Source: Acidobacteriota bacterium
GTDB taxonomy: Bacteria > Acidobacteriota > Thermoanaerobaculia > UBA5066
DNA length: 41,712 nt
Direction: 5' to 3'
Assembly: GCA_029781975.1 (NCBI GenBank)
Contig: JAKOVQ010000024.1
Span: 1-41,712 of the forward strand
Part shown: piece after piece, positions 8,834 to 16,118 of the stretch
Position numbering within the stretch: position 1 is the first letter of the stretch
How the letters are laid out: each line of letters begins with the position of its first letter
Translations under genes and position numbers: made by a program
Notes under the pieces: model-generated
Told to the model about the DNA's origin: nothing
The model's database searches: none
The model's input: only the letters and a program-made list of their open reading frames with translations

Positions 8834-9322
8834 ATGTTCGACTCTCGCCAGCGGATCGCTCTTTCGGCGGCCACTGCCGCCTTCGTCGTCGTCGTGGGGC
8901 TCGTCCCGTTCGCCGCCTCGGCCCAAATGGAGGGAGGGGCGTACCCGGTGTATTCGGACGAGGTCGCGCAACTTCCCGAGGTCCACCTCGCGAAAGCCGC
9001 GGCCCTCGAGAAGGAGGCGTCCGCCTTCGCCAGGGAGGCGGAACGCCAGAAGGACGAACTGCGGTACCTCACGGACGGTACCAGGGAGCCGCAGAAGGCA
9101 AACCGCGACCCGGTGATCCTCGAGACGAGGAAGCGCCTCGAGAGCTACATCGAGAAACTGGAGGCCGTCGCCCGGGAAGGACGCGCTCTTGCTGCCTTCC
9201 ACGCCTCGCGGTGGGAGGCGCTGACGGGGAAGCGGCTCGAGGCCAGCAACTCCGTGTCGGCAAACCGCAAGGGTTCACCGGTCCGCCACTATCGAGGGTT
9301 CGCGAGGATCCGGCCCCGCTGA
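8834..9322 (+). CDS. Secreted protein of unknown function with coiled-coil region
   Basis: 162 residues from ATG 8834, preceded by GAGGAGAAAGC. An upstream in-frame start at 8732 has no ribosome site and would put the signal peptide inside. The signal peptide ends at about residue 30 (PFAASAQ). The mature part has a Glu/Lys/Ala-rich helix (about 50-125) likely to form a coiled coil, and a basic tail. I recognise no family. The gene is monocistronic as far as I can see and has CTCTAA box B upstream, placing it in the same putative regulon as the metal-binding protein at 874. Confidence 0.75.
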   Translation: MFDSRQRIALSAATAAFVVVVGLVPFAASAQMEGGAYPVYSDEVAQLPEVHLAKAAALEKEASAFAREAERQKDELRYLTDGTREPQKANRDPVILETRKRLESYIEKLEAVAREGRALAAFHASRWEALTGKRLEASNSVSANRKGSPVRHYRGFARIRPR

Positions 9323-9408
9323 GAGCCTGTGAATCAATTTGGGTCGGCGACCCGGGTCGTTACGGGGGCCTAATCAGACTTGGCGGGCGCGATCCGAGGT
9401 CACTCTGG

Positions 9409-9442
9409 CTCTAACGTGGCTCTAATGTAGGCGATGTACGTT
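9409..9442 (+). promoter_or_regulatory. CTCTAA direct-repeat promoter box C
   Basis: CTCTAA at 9409-9414, five bases, CTCTAA at 9420-9425, eleven bases, then TACGTT at 9437-9442. Transcription would start at about 9449-9450, on or beside the GTG start codon at 9450, so the message may be leaderless. Confidence 0.6.
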
Positions 9443-9449
9443 CCTACCT

Positions 9450-10118
9450 GTGAAGACCGCAGGCGTCGTCGAGATACCGCACATAGCCGTCTCGGAGAGC
9501 GAGTACGCCGAAGGCCGATGGGAGCGGCTCGGCGGGGATCGGGAGTTTCCCCGGCTCGCCCTCGTCTCGGCGCTGATCGACAAGTTCGCGAACGGAAACG
9601 GAGCCGTACTGGATCTCGGCTGCGGAACCGGTGCCCTGGCGCGAGGCGTATGCAACGGAACGAAGAGGCTCTACCTCGGGATCGACATCTCCTCGGAGAT
9701 CATCCGTACGGCGAGGGAAGAGGCACCGCCGTGCGCCGGGTTCTGGGTCTGGAATCTCGAGAAGGGTCTGCCCGACGACGTGAAAGCCCGGGCCCCGTTT
9801 GCCGTCATCGTATTCAGCGAGGTCCTCTACGAACTGGAGGAGCCCCTTCGCATCGTTCGCGGATGCGAGGATCTTCTCCGCCCGGACGGCGTGTTCGTCT
9901 ACTCCGTTTGGGACCCCCGACGGAACAAGACGCTCCTGCGACGGCTCGTCGCGTACGGGCGGCTCCTCTTCGACGTCGAGCTGCGCACTGGCTCGGGCAG
10001 GCCGTGGCGGGTCATGGTCCAGAACCCGCGAGCCAGGGACACGGCCCCGACAATCGGCCATCCGAGGAAGAGCCGCCTGCTGCGGTGGCTTCTCGGCCCG
10101 CGCCGCTGCTGCGGGTGA
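9450..10118 (+). CDS. Class I SAM-dependent methyltransferase, possibly leaderless
   Basis: 222 residues from GTG 9450. Motif I is VLDLGCGTGALARG (about 52-65), the acidic residue lies in LGIDIS, and the post-motif is DLLRPDGVFVYSVWD. It is more distant from the other two methyltransferases here; the substrate is unknown. No purine-rich ribosome site precedes the GTG, and the inferred transcription start from box C falls at the codon itself. The basic C-terminus ends shortly before the metal-binding gene at 10197, with which it may be co-transcribed. Confidence 0.82.
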   Translation: MKTAGVVEIPHIAVSESEYAEGRWERLGGDREFPRLALVSALIDKFANGNGAVLDLGCGTGALARGVCNGTKRLYLGIDISSEIIRTAREEAPPCAGFWVWNLEKGLPDDVKARAPFAVIVFSEVLYELEEPLRIVRGCEDLLRPDGVFVYSVWDPRRNKTLLRRLVAYGRLLFDVELRTGSGRPWRVMVQNPRARDTAPTIGHPRKSRLLRWLLGPRRCCG

Positions 10119-10196
10119 CCCACCCTCCACCAACCATTTAGAGTGAGACGTCACGCCGCGGAGGCGTACGAGACCGACGATAGAAGGAGAACCGAG

Positions 10197-10595
10197 ATGA
10201 GACGTACCCTGAGGCTGATCGCGCTGATCCTGATCGTCGCGCCAGCGATAGCCGCGTTCGCCCACGGAGGAAACGAGGACATCATGGGAACTGTCACCCG
10301 AGCGGAGAAGGGGCAGATCGAGGTCAAGGGCATGGACGGCAAGAACGTCACCGTCGCCGTCACCGCCACGACCGTCTACAAGAAGGGGAAGGAGCCGGCG
10401 ACGTTCGCGGACGTGAAGCCGGGCGCGCACGTGGCGATCGAGGCGATGAAGGGGAAGGCGGGCCTCGAAGCGATGGAGGTCCGGATCGGAGCGATGGAGG
10501 CGATGTACACCTGCTCGATGCACCCTGAGGTCCAGCAGCATGAGCCGGGGAAGTGCCCGAAGTGCGGCATGACCCTCGAGAAGAAGAAGGGCTGA
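10197..10595 (+). CDS. Secreted heavy-metal-binding-domain protein, paralogue of 874-1293
   Basis: 132 residues from ATG 10197 with a strong AGAAGGAGA site. A signal peptide (about 1-22, ending in AAFAHG) is followed by a small beta domain (GTVTRAEKGQIEVKGMDG) and the C-terminal heavy-metal-binding domain (CSMHPEV, PGKCPKCGM). The layout and the KGKAGLEAMEVRIG stretch match the protein at 874-1293 (KAGLEARVVRIG), so the two are paralogues. The membrane-bound cytochrome c gene follows after 13 bases. Likely a periplasmic metal-binding protein; the ion is unknown. Confidence 0.85.
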   Translation: MRRTLRLIALILIVAPAIAAFAHGGNEDIMGTVTRAEKGQIEVKGMDGKNVTVAVTATTVYKKGKEPATFADVKPGAHVAIEAMKGKAGLEAMEVRIGAMEAMYTCSMHPEVQQHEPGKCPKCGMTLEKKKG

Positions 10596-10608
10596 GAGGA
10601 ACGCGCAC

Positions 10609-11238
10609 ATGTTGAGGGGGCGTCCCGCAAGCTGGGCCTGTCGGGCCCTCGTCATCGGCAACCTCGTCGCCCTGGCGGCTTGCGGGACCCTCCTCGCCTG
10701 GCTCACGAACCGCGGACTGAGCGCGCGAGAGCAGCCGAGTGCCGTTGAGGAGCTGGCCGCGAGGAGCTTCAGACGTCTCGCGACCCCGAGAGCGGAGCGC
10801 GATAAGCGAAACCCGGTCGCGACGTCTCCGCAAGTGCTGGCTGCCGGTCGAGCCCACTTCGCCGATCACTGCGCCTCCTGCCACGCCAACGACGGTAGCG
10901 GCAACACGGAGATCGGGCGCGGCCTTTACCCGAAGGCGCCGGACATGCGGCTGGCGGCGACACAGTCCCTCACCGACGGGGAGCTCTTCTCGATCATCCG
11001 AAACGGGATCCGGCTCACGGGAATGCCTGCGTGGGGCTCGGGTACGCCCGAGGACGACCTCGGGACGTGGGGGCTCGTCCACTTCATCCGGCACCTGCCT
11101 CGGATCTCGGCGGAGGAGCTCACCGAGATGCGCCAGCTGAATCCCCGGAGCCCGGCTGAAATCGAGAAGGAGCGTGAGATCGAACGTTTCCTGGCTGGAG
11201 AGGGGAGTCCCGTTGAGGGCTCTGGTCACAAACACTGA
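10609..11238 (+). CDS. Membrane-anchored class I cytochrome c
   Basis: 209 residues. An N-terminal uncleaved membrane anchor (about 12-33) precedes a single c-type heme domain: the heme site CASCH at about residue 88-92, and the likely axial methionine in GMPAWG at about 140. The C-terminal tail is charged and ends in His residues (SGHKH). This is a periplasm-facing electron carrier. Its position after a metal-binding secreted protein suggests a role in metal redox chemistry or in an envelope respiratory branch; that is inference. Its maturation would need the ResB-CcsA system encoded at 20.1-22.4 kb. Confidence 0.88.
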   Translation: MLRGRPASWACRALVIGNLVALAACGTLLAWLTNRGLSAREQPSAVEELAARSFRRLATPRAERDKRNPVATSPQVLAAGRAHFADHCASCHANDGSGNTEIGRGLYPKAPDMRLAATQSLTDGELFSIIRNGIRLTGMPAWGSGTPEDDLGTWGLVHFIRHLPRISAEELTEMRQLNPRSPAEIEKEREIERFLAGEGSPVEGSGHKH

Positions 11239-11338
11239 GGCTGCGACAGGGATTGCGGTCCACCATTGTCCGCCGGGGCGGGCCAGGGCGGCCCGAGCCG
11301 CGGAGGAGAAGAAACGCGTCACCGCGCACGTTCTTGGC

Positions 11339-11361
11339 CTCTAAATGACCATATGAGTATA
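11339..11361 (+). promoter_or_regulatory. Possible half CTCTAA box upstream of the 11418 gene
   Basis: CTCTAA at 11339-11344 is followed by an AT-rich stretch with TATAGA at about 11358-11363. The second hexamer at the expected 11-base spacing is CATATG, which matches poorly. This is either a weak member of the CTCTAA set or an ordinary promoter; the rest of 11239-11417 holds no gene. Confidence 0.25.
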
Positions 11362-11417
11362 GAGTAAGAGACGGGGCGTCCCGCCGGCTGCCGGCAGCCA
11401 CCGAAAAGGAGAAGATC

Positions 11418-12320
11418 ATGCGGTGTTTCAAGACGTTCCTTGGTGCGGTCGCTCTCGCCGGAGCCCTGGCGGCGTTCCCTGCGATGGCCCAGATGGGTGG
11501 CGGCGGGCTGGGTGGACCGATCGACGGCATGACGAACGGGACGGAGGACCTGGTCATTCCCGCCGGCGTTCGCGGAGAAGGCCGGTTCAGCTCCTTCTTC
11601 GTCACGGATCTCTGGATCAAGGCGACGGGAACCGGGGCGGCGACGCTCTACTTCCATGCGGCAGACTCGGCGTCATCCGCTCCCGCCGCTACGGCGACGG
11701 TGAACCTCAGCCAGCCGATCACGTACCTGCCCGACGTCCTCCAGGCCAACTTCGGCCTTGCGGCCGGCTTCGGCGCGATCCGCGTAGCGGCGAGCATCCC
11801 AATCGCGGCAACCGTGCGCGTCTACAACCAGACCGGGGCGGGTGCTTACGGCCTGGCGTTCATGGGGATGCCGATCCGGATGGGAATGACCTCGATGCCC
11901 ATGGGCGGCTCTTACGGCATGGACGAGTACGCGATGTACATGCTCGGGCTCCTTCCGCAGCCCGGTAACCGCGTGAACGTCAACGTCGTCAGCACGTCGT
12001 CGACGGGTGCGGCCGGCGTCGTCGAGATCGTCGACGCCGACGGGTCGGCGCCGACGGGCACGGGCGCTAAGAGCCTTCCCTTCACGCTCGCGGGGTACTC
12101 CTCGCACCAGTTCAACGACGTCCTTCTGAACGTCCACTCCAAGTTCCCGACCGGTGACGCCGGCCTCCAGGTCCGTGTCCGGATGAACCAGGGGGCGCCG
12201 GGGCTGGTGATGGCATACGCCGTCGTGAACGACAACACGACGAACGACGGCTACGTCGTCATGGGCAGCATGATGAACGGTGGCCGCGGCATGGGCGGCG
12301 GGATGATGGGCGGGCAGTAG
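11418..12320 (+). CDS. Secreted Gly/Met-rich-tailed beta protein of unknown function
   Basis: 300 residues from ATG 11418 with an AAAGGAGAAG site. The signal peptide ends near residue 24 (AMAQM). The mature protein is rich in Ala, Gly, Val and Thr with alternating hydrophobic pattern, suggesting beta strands (GTEDLVIPAGVRGEGRFSSF and the repeated VYNQTGAG, VVSTSSTGA style). It has several Met-rich stretches (GMPIRMGMTSMPMGG, MGSMMNGGRGMGGGMMGG). I recognise no family. The Met/Gly clusters are like those of the multicopper oxidase and its partner at 14-16 kb and would suit binding Cu(I) or Ag(I). A terminator follows at 12380. Confidence 0.8.
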   Translation: MRCFKTFLGAVALAGALAAFPAMAQMGGGGLGGPIDGMTNGTEDLVIPAGVRGEGRFSSFFVTDLWIKATGTGAATLYFHAADSASSAPAATATVNLSQPITYLPDVLQANFGLAAGFGAIRVAASIPIAATVRVYNQTGAGAYGLAFMGMPIRMGMTSMPMGGSYGMDEYAMYMLGLLPQPGNRVNVNVVSTSSTGAAGVVEIVDADGSAPTGTGAKSLPFTLAGYSSHQFNDVLLNVHSKFPTGDAGLQVRVRMNQGAPGLVMAYAVVNDNTTNDGYVVMGSMMNGGRGMGGGMMGGQ

Positions 12321-12379
12321 TCCGGCTACCGGGCGTCCGAGGCCTTCGCCACTCCAACGAGAGACCGGGATCGGTGAGG

Positions 12380-12400
12380 GCCTCCCGCCAGGGGGGCTTT
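12380..12400 (+). terminator. Rho-independent terminator after the 11418 gene
   Basis: Stem GCCTCCC (12380-12386) / GGGGGGC (12391-12397) with one T-G pair, loop GCCA, then only three T. Weak tail but well placed 60 bases after the stop. Confidence 0.45.
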
Positions 12401-12482
12401 CGAATACGTACCTTGCAGCGGCTCACGGGTGCGGACGTTCCGGAGCCGGAGCGAGCCGACGATCGCCGGTACCACGGGCGGC

Positions 12483-12992
12483 TCAGCCGCCGCGCTGGCT
12501 GCGATCGGTGAGCGGTGCTCCCGCTGAAAGCATGGCGAATCGCTCGGCCGTAGCAACGTCCCCGAGGCAACAGGATCCTCTGGGGTTCTTCACCTCGCAA
12601 GCGCAATGGCCCGCCTTCACCTCGGCGGCGACGATCGCGGACGCGCCGCTCCGGCCCGTCCTGGTCACTTCATCGCGGATGGTGTCGGGTGTGTGATCGA
12701 AGCAGTAGCAGACAGGCACGGAGCCGTCTTCCGGGTGCTTGGCGTGGACGGGTACGGTGACGAGCGCCTCCTCGAAGACGATGGGGACGGCGCTGTCGAA
12801 GTAGACGACCGTGCAGCCCGGAGTGCCACAGAAGCGGGGTTCGGAAGGTACGCCCCTTCTGAGGCCCTCCCCCGAAAGGAGGGCCCTGAGTGTAATGGGA
12901 TTTACGCGGGGGCCTCTGGCACCACAGCCTGGACAGTGGCCAGCGTGCGACTCAGGGTTCTGGCCATTCTCCGGCGCGCAGCATCCACTCAC
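12483..12992 (-). CDS. CopZ N-terminal-type (2Fe-2S/zinc) Cys-rich protein
   Basis: 169 residues from GTG 12992. The Cys pattern is CC near the start, CPGCG, then CGTPGCTVVYFD, VCYCFDHTPDTIRDEV and CACEVKNPRGSCCLGDV. This matches the N-terminal domain of Archaeoglobus CopZ, which binds a 2Fe-2S cluster and zinc and is thought to reduce or relay copper; the usual C-terminal HMA domain is missing. It is the third gene of the merR-merT transcript, after a 180-base gap with no convincing gene. The role is probably cytoplasmic metal relay or reduction; whether mercury or copper is the ligand is open. Confidence 0.78.
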   Translation of the reverse strand: MSGCCAPENGQNPESHAGHCPGCGARGPRVNPITLRALLSGEGLRRGVPSEPRFCGTPGCTVVYFDSAVPIVFEEALVTVPVHAKHPEDGSVPVCYCFDHTPDTIRDEVTRTGRSGASAIVAAEVKAGHCACEVKNPRGSCCLGDVATAERFAMLSAGAPLTDRSQRGG

Positions 12993-13172
12993 AACGGCCT
13001 CAGTTCGTCCGTTCCATTCCGTTCGCCGAGGTCTTGCAGGGGAAGGTGGCGTGGATGGCCTCCGTCATCTTCATCGCCGAAACGCGTGAGCGGTTTGACG
13101 GCGCAGGAGAAGTGCATGACGGGGCAAGTAGCTGCGAAGAATGGTGCCGGAACCATGGAGCCCCTCCTTCCA

Positions 13173-13637
13173 TCATCTCCAGATCCAGCCAGACCAAGTG
13201 GGAAACGAGAGGACGAGGAGCGCCGCGACGGCGACGGTCCAGAGGATGACCCGATTGAGACGATCGGCCCGGCTCGGCACTGTGGCCTCGCAGGGCGAGC
13301 CGGGTGCGCAGGCTCCGGCTGGCGAGTTTCGATACGTGAGGTGGACGGCTCCGGCGAGGAAGAGCACCGAGAGGACCGCGAGATAGGGGCGAAGTGCGTG
13401 GAACTTCACGAAGACGCCGAGGCCGGTGAATCCCAGAGCTGAGGCCGCCAGCGGCCCGATGCAGCAGAGCGAGGCACCGAAGGCCGAGACGATTGCGGCG
13501 CCAATGGAAGCGCGGCGTACCGCCGTTGCTGGCGCTGCCCGTTCGGCACCACGAGGCTCAGGCGGCGAAGACGACACGGCGGATGGGCTGGCGTTCTCGC
13601 AGTAGAAGGTCTCGGCTTGCCTGGCCTTCTCGATCAC
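13173..13637 (-). CDS. merT: MerT-like mercuric transport protein
   Basis: 154 residues from GTG 13637, overlapping the merR stop (GTGA). The N-terminus is a 40-residue extension before the first membrane span. Span 1 carries the Cys pair C58-C59 in SLCCIGPLAASALG, the MerT hallmark for Hg(II) hand-off. Two more spans follow, with a second Cys pair C110/C116 in the loop between spans 2 and 3 (CAPGSPC), as in MerT. It would carry Hg(II) inward from the periplasm. No MerP or MerA gene is present, so reduction would have to be done elsewhere. Confidence 0.83.
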   Translation of the reverse strand: MIEKARQAETFYCENASPSAVSSSPPEPRGAERAAPATAVRRASIGAAIVSAFGASLCCIGPLAASALGFTGLGVFVKFHALRPYLAVLSVLFLAGAVHLTYRNSPAGACAPGSPCEATVPSRADRLNRVILWTVAVAALLVLSFPTWSGWIWR

Positions 13638-14050
13638 TTGTCTCCCTCCACGTCAGCATCCAGAGCATCGAGGATCGGGCACATGCTCGCCGAGCCCCTC
13701 GCCGTGCATGCGTCGGTAAGGCGCTCGAGCGCCCCCTTGACCCGCTCGAGCGCGGCGATCTGAGCCCGAATGCCCTCGATCTTCACGTGCGCGCGTGCCT
13801 TCACATCGGCGCAGGACCGACCCCGCGAGAGGCTGAGCGAGAGAAGCGCGTTGATCTCTCGCAGTGAGAAGCCCAGCCCTTTTCCTCGCAGAATGAAACG
13901 GATACGGCGGAGGACGCCAGCGCCGTACTGCCGATAGCCCGCCGAGCGCCTCGGGGGAGTGGCGATGAGGCCCTCGCGCTGATAAAAGCGGATCGTCTCG
14001 ACGCCAACTCCGGACTCCCTGGCGACCTGGCCTATGGTGAGAGTTTTCAT
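13634..14050 (-). CDS. merR: MerR family mercury-responsive regulator
   Basis: 138 residues from ATG 14050; an upstream in-frame extension to 14110 reads through the operator. The winged helix-turn-helix is TIGQVARESGVGVETIRFY (about 5-23). The Hg-binding cysteines are C80, C115 and C124. Their spacing (35 and 9) is the same as the C82/C117/C126 set of Tn501 MerR, so Hg(II) is the best-supported inducer. It is the first gene of its own operon with merT and the CopZ-like gene. Its promoter has a MerR-type dyad, see 14075-14106. Confidence 0.9.
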   Translation of the reverse strand: MKTLTIGQVARESGVGVETIRFYQREGLIATPPRRSAGYRQYGAGVLRRIRFILRGKGLGFSLREINALLSLSLSRGRSCADVKARAHVKIEGIRAQIAALERVKGALERLTDACTARGSASMCPILDALDADVEGDK

Positions 14051-14074
14051 AGCGCCATCGCCTCTCTGAGCAGA

Positions 14075-14106
14075 ATTATTGGGCCCGTAGCGCAGTACGG
14101 TGTCAA
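14075..14106 (-). promoter_or_regulatory. merR promoter with MerR operator dyad
   Basis: On the minus strand: -35 TTGACA (14106-14101), then the perfect dyad CCGTA-CTGCGC-TACGG (14100-14085), then -10 AATAAT (14080-14075). The spacer is 19-20 bases depending on where the -10 is set, as in Tn501 mer promoters where MerR untwists an overlong spacer. The dyad sequence CCGTA...TACGG is the same half-site as in Tn501. It lies 25-56 bases upstream of the merR start and supports autoregulation. Confidence 0.88.
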
Positions 14107-14149
14107 GCATGTTCTCACCGAGACCCTCGCCAACGCACGCCCCTCCTGA

Positions 14150-15085
14150 TCACGGCTCGACGATCACCATCATCGAGAGCCCGGTCGCGCCCGCAGGCCC
14201 GTCTCCGACGTGCTGGAGATTGTGGCAGTGGAGCATCCACGTTCCCGGGTTGTCCGCATCGACGACGCCGTCGTAGCGCTCCCCGGCGTTGAGCGGCAGC
14301 GTGTCCTTCCGATAGGGCGACGGCAACGGGAAGCCGTCCGTCGCAGTGACCGTCCAGCTCATCCCGTGCAGATGCATCGGGTGGACCATGTTCCCGGTGT
14401 TTACCATCCGGAAGAGGACCCTCTCGCCCTTGCGCACGCGGATGTCGGGGATGTACGGGCCCGTCTTCCCGTTGATGAGAAGAGTCCCCATCATCATGCT
14501 CGGCGAGGGCAGTCCGCCCCCCATTCCCATTCCTCCACCCATCCCCATGCCGCCGCCCATTGCGCCGGGCATGGAGGCGAGCTCACCCACGACGAGAGAG
14601 ACCTCCCGGTCCCATTCCTTCGGCGCGGAAGCCGGCGGCTCGACGACCAGGAGACCGTAGAGGCCGCGGCCGATCTGAGCGGCGGAGCTCAAGTGAGGGT
14701 GGTACCAGTACGTCCCGGGCGCTGGGGCCGGGAACTCGTACGTGAACCGCGCACCGCGCGCGACGGCCGGTGCGGTGACTCCCGGAACACCGTCCATCCC
14801 GTTGGGAACGGGGACCCCGTGCCAGTGGATCGTCGTCGCTTCCGGGAGCTGGTTCACGAGCGTAACTCTGACGACGTCCCCGGCGGACACGCGCAGCTCG
14901 GGGCCGGGGAGCGTCTGGTTGTACGTCCAGGCGACGACCTTCTGCCCGGGAGAGATCTCCCAGGTCGAAGCGGCGGCGGTGAGGGTGAACTCGCGCACCG
15001 CGCCGAGGGCGGGGGAGGCGGCGGTCGCGGCGAGAGCCCCGAGCAGGGGGAGCGCCGCGATCAGGCGGATGCGGGCGGTCGTCAT
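14150..15085 (-). CDS. Two-domain multicopper oxidase with Met-rich loop
   Basis: 311 residues from ATG 15085, preceded by GAAGGAGCTCCCG. The signal peptide spans about 1-28. All copper motifs are there: HWHG (H87, H89), HPH (H129, H131), HPMHLHG (H235, H238, H240) and HCHNLQH (H286, H288, H292), which give type 1, 2 and 3 sites. Length and motif spacing fit a two-domain laccase-like enzyme rather than a three-domain CueO. A Gly/Met-rich insert at about 176-199 recalls the CueO Met-rich copper-binding region. It likely oxidises Cu(I) in the periplasm. Its upstream partner is the Gly/Met-rich protein at 15918, and a sigma-54 promoter lies upstream of both. Confidence 0.92.
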   Translation of the reverse strand: MTTARIRLIAALPLLGALAATAASPALGAVREFTLTAAASTWEISPGQKVVAWTYNQTLPGPELRVSAGDVVRVTLVNQLPEATTIHWHGVPVPNGMDGVPGVTAPAVARGARFTYEFPAPAPGTYWYHPHLSSAAQIGRGLYGLLVVEPPASAPKEWDREVSLVVGELASMPGAMGGGMGMGGGMGMGGGLPSPSMMMGTLLINGKTGPYIPDIRVRKGERVLFRMVNTGNMVHPMHLHGMSWTVTATDGFPLPSPYRKDTLPLNAGERYDGVVDADNPGTWMLHCHNLQHVGDGPAGATGLSMMVIVEP

Positions 15086-15108
15086 CGGGAGCTCCTTCTT
15101 CGGACGAA

Positions 15109-15138
15109 GGGCGGCGCGACCCGGAGGTCTCGCCGCCC
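15109..15138 (-). promoter_or_regulatory. Intercistronic hairpin before the multicopper oxidase
   Basis: Stem GGGCGGCG-c-GACC / GGTC-t-CGCCGCCC with loop CGGA and one mismatch, between the stop at 15172 and the oxidase ATG. A second small stem, CCTTC/GAAGG, may partly hide the GAAGGAG ribosome site. It may stabilise the downstream message or tune translation. Confidence 0.4.
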
Positions 15139-15171
15139 GGTGTTCGTGGGCTGCAGTGGCGTCGCCCCGGG

Positions 15172-15918
15172 CTACTGATCGATGGCGACTGTCCAGAGGA
15201 TTCGGCCAGTGAGGTCGACTGCGAGGACGCTCCGCCGCATTCCCTGGAAGCCGGTATCGCCCGAACCCATGTGCCCGGACGTGCTGCCGCCAGTCGTCGT
15301 CGACGTCGGCGTCCCGACGAGGAGGACGAGCCGGTCCGAGGCGGCCTCGACGCGCATCGGAACGCCGTCGAGAGCGAGCCTCCACGCCTCGGCGCCGGTC
15401 GTGGAGCGAAGCGCGACGAGCGAGCCGGCTCGGGGTGCGGTCCCGGTCGTGCCGTACACATGCGGCTCGCCGACGGAGACAACGAGGAGGTCGGCGGCGA
15501 GCGTCAGGTCGCGGATGGCGTCGGTCGACCGCCAGGACCACGCGTTGGTGCCGTTCGGGCCGATGGCGAGGAGCTCGTCGGCGGTCGCGGTCGTGCCCGT
15601 GCCCGTCAACTCTCGGGAGACGAGGAACGTCGTGCCCGCGGGAGAGACGAGGACGCGGCCCATCCCTCCCATGTCGTCGCCCATGCCCGAGCCCATGCCC
15701 GAGCCCATGCCCGAACCGGAGCCCATCCCCCCGCCCATCCCTGAGCCGGAGCCCATGCCACCGGTTCCACCGGAGCCCGTGTTCCCGCCGCCGGTCCCGC
15801 TGCCGTGCCCGCCGCTCCCCATGCCTCCGCCCATCATCTGCGCCGCAGCGGCACCGGACAGGGAGCAGGCCAGAAACGCGATCGTCGCGATGGTTGCCGT
15901 TCGTCTCATCGATCTCAC
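15172..15918 (-). CDS. Secreted Gly/Met-rich protein with beta-propeller-like part
   Basis: 248 residues from ATG 15918 (ATG 15909 also possible). The signal peptide ends near residue 26 (AAAAQMM). Residues about 27-86 are a low-complexity Gly/Ser/Met repeat (GSGMGSGMGSGM style). The rest looks like two PQQ-propeller-type repeats (LLAIGPNGTNAWSW, SLVALRSTTGAEAWRLAL, SVLAVDLTGRILWTVAIDQ), too short to close a full propeller. It lies 86 bases upstream of the multicopper oxidase, and both should be expressed from the sigma-54 promoter at 15968-15982. It may be a periplasmic copper-binding partner. I do not know a named family for the whole protein. Confidence 0.78.
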   Translation of the reverse strand: MRSMRRTATIATIAFLACSLSGAAAAQMMGGGMGSGGHGSGTGGGNTGSGGTGGMGSGSGMGGGMGSGSGMGSGMGSGMGDDMGGMGRVLVSPAGTTFLVSRELTGTGTTATADELLAIGPNGTNAWSWRSTDAIRDLTLAADLLVVSVGEPHVYGTTGTAPRAGSLVALRSTTGAEAWRLALDGVPMRVEAASDRLVLLVGTPTSTTTGGSTSGHMGSGDTGFQGMRRSVLAVDLTGRILWTVAIDQ

Positions 15919-15967
15919 CTCTTCACGAATTGCCCCGAACCGAGGCTCGCGGGCTGCTTTCCCAACC

Positions 15968-15982
15968 GCAACGCCCGTGCCA
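15968..15982 (-). promoter_or_regulatory. Sigma-54 promoter (-24/-12)
   Basis: On the minus strand TGGCAC (15982-15977), five bases, TTGC (15971-15968), a full match to the consensus TGGCACN5TTGC. Transcription should begin at about 15957, some 40 bases before the ATG at 15918. The window encodes an NtrC-family activator just upstream (16844-18229), which is the natural candidate to drive it. Confidence 0.8.
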
Positions 15983-16032
15983 CTTCATGGGCGCTCCTTC
16001 CGGCCTCGTTTGGGTCGAAATGCCGCTTTCGG

Positions 16033-16045
16033 GCCTCGGCGAGGC
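16033..16045. promoter_or_regulatory. Dyad upstream of the sigma-54 promoter, possible activator site
   Basis: The 13-base dyad GCCTCG-g-CGAGGC lies about 55 bases upstream of the -24 element. Looser inverted parts flank it: CTTTCG near 16026 and CGAAAG near 16050, GTTTG near 16008 and CAAAC near 16060. This is the sort of position at which an NtrC-type activator could bind. It is a guess from symmetry. Confidence 0.35.
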
Positions 16046-16118
16046 GCCAGCGAAAGGGGCAAACCGACCCTGACCGGATCCGCGGCGCCGGCAGCATCTC
16101 GCGCGGACCCGCAGCTCC

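Noticed and set aside
10138-10143. A single TTAGAG (CTCTAA on minus) upstream of the 10197 gene
   Set aside because: Wrong strand for that gene and no partner at 11 bases.
13000-13197. A 65-residue frame between merT and the CopZ-like gene, considered as merP
   Set aside because: It lacks the GMTCxxC motif and overlaps the merT end; no evidence for a gene.
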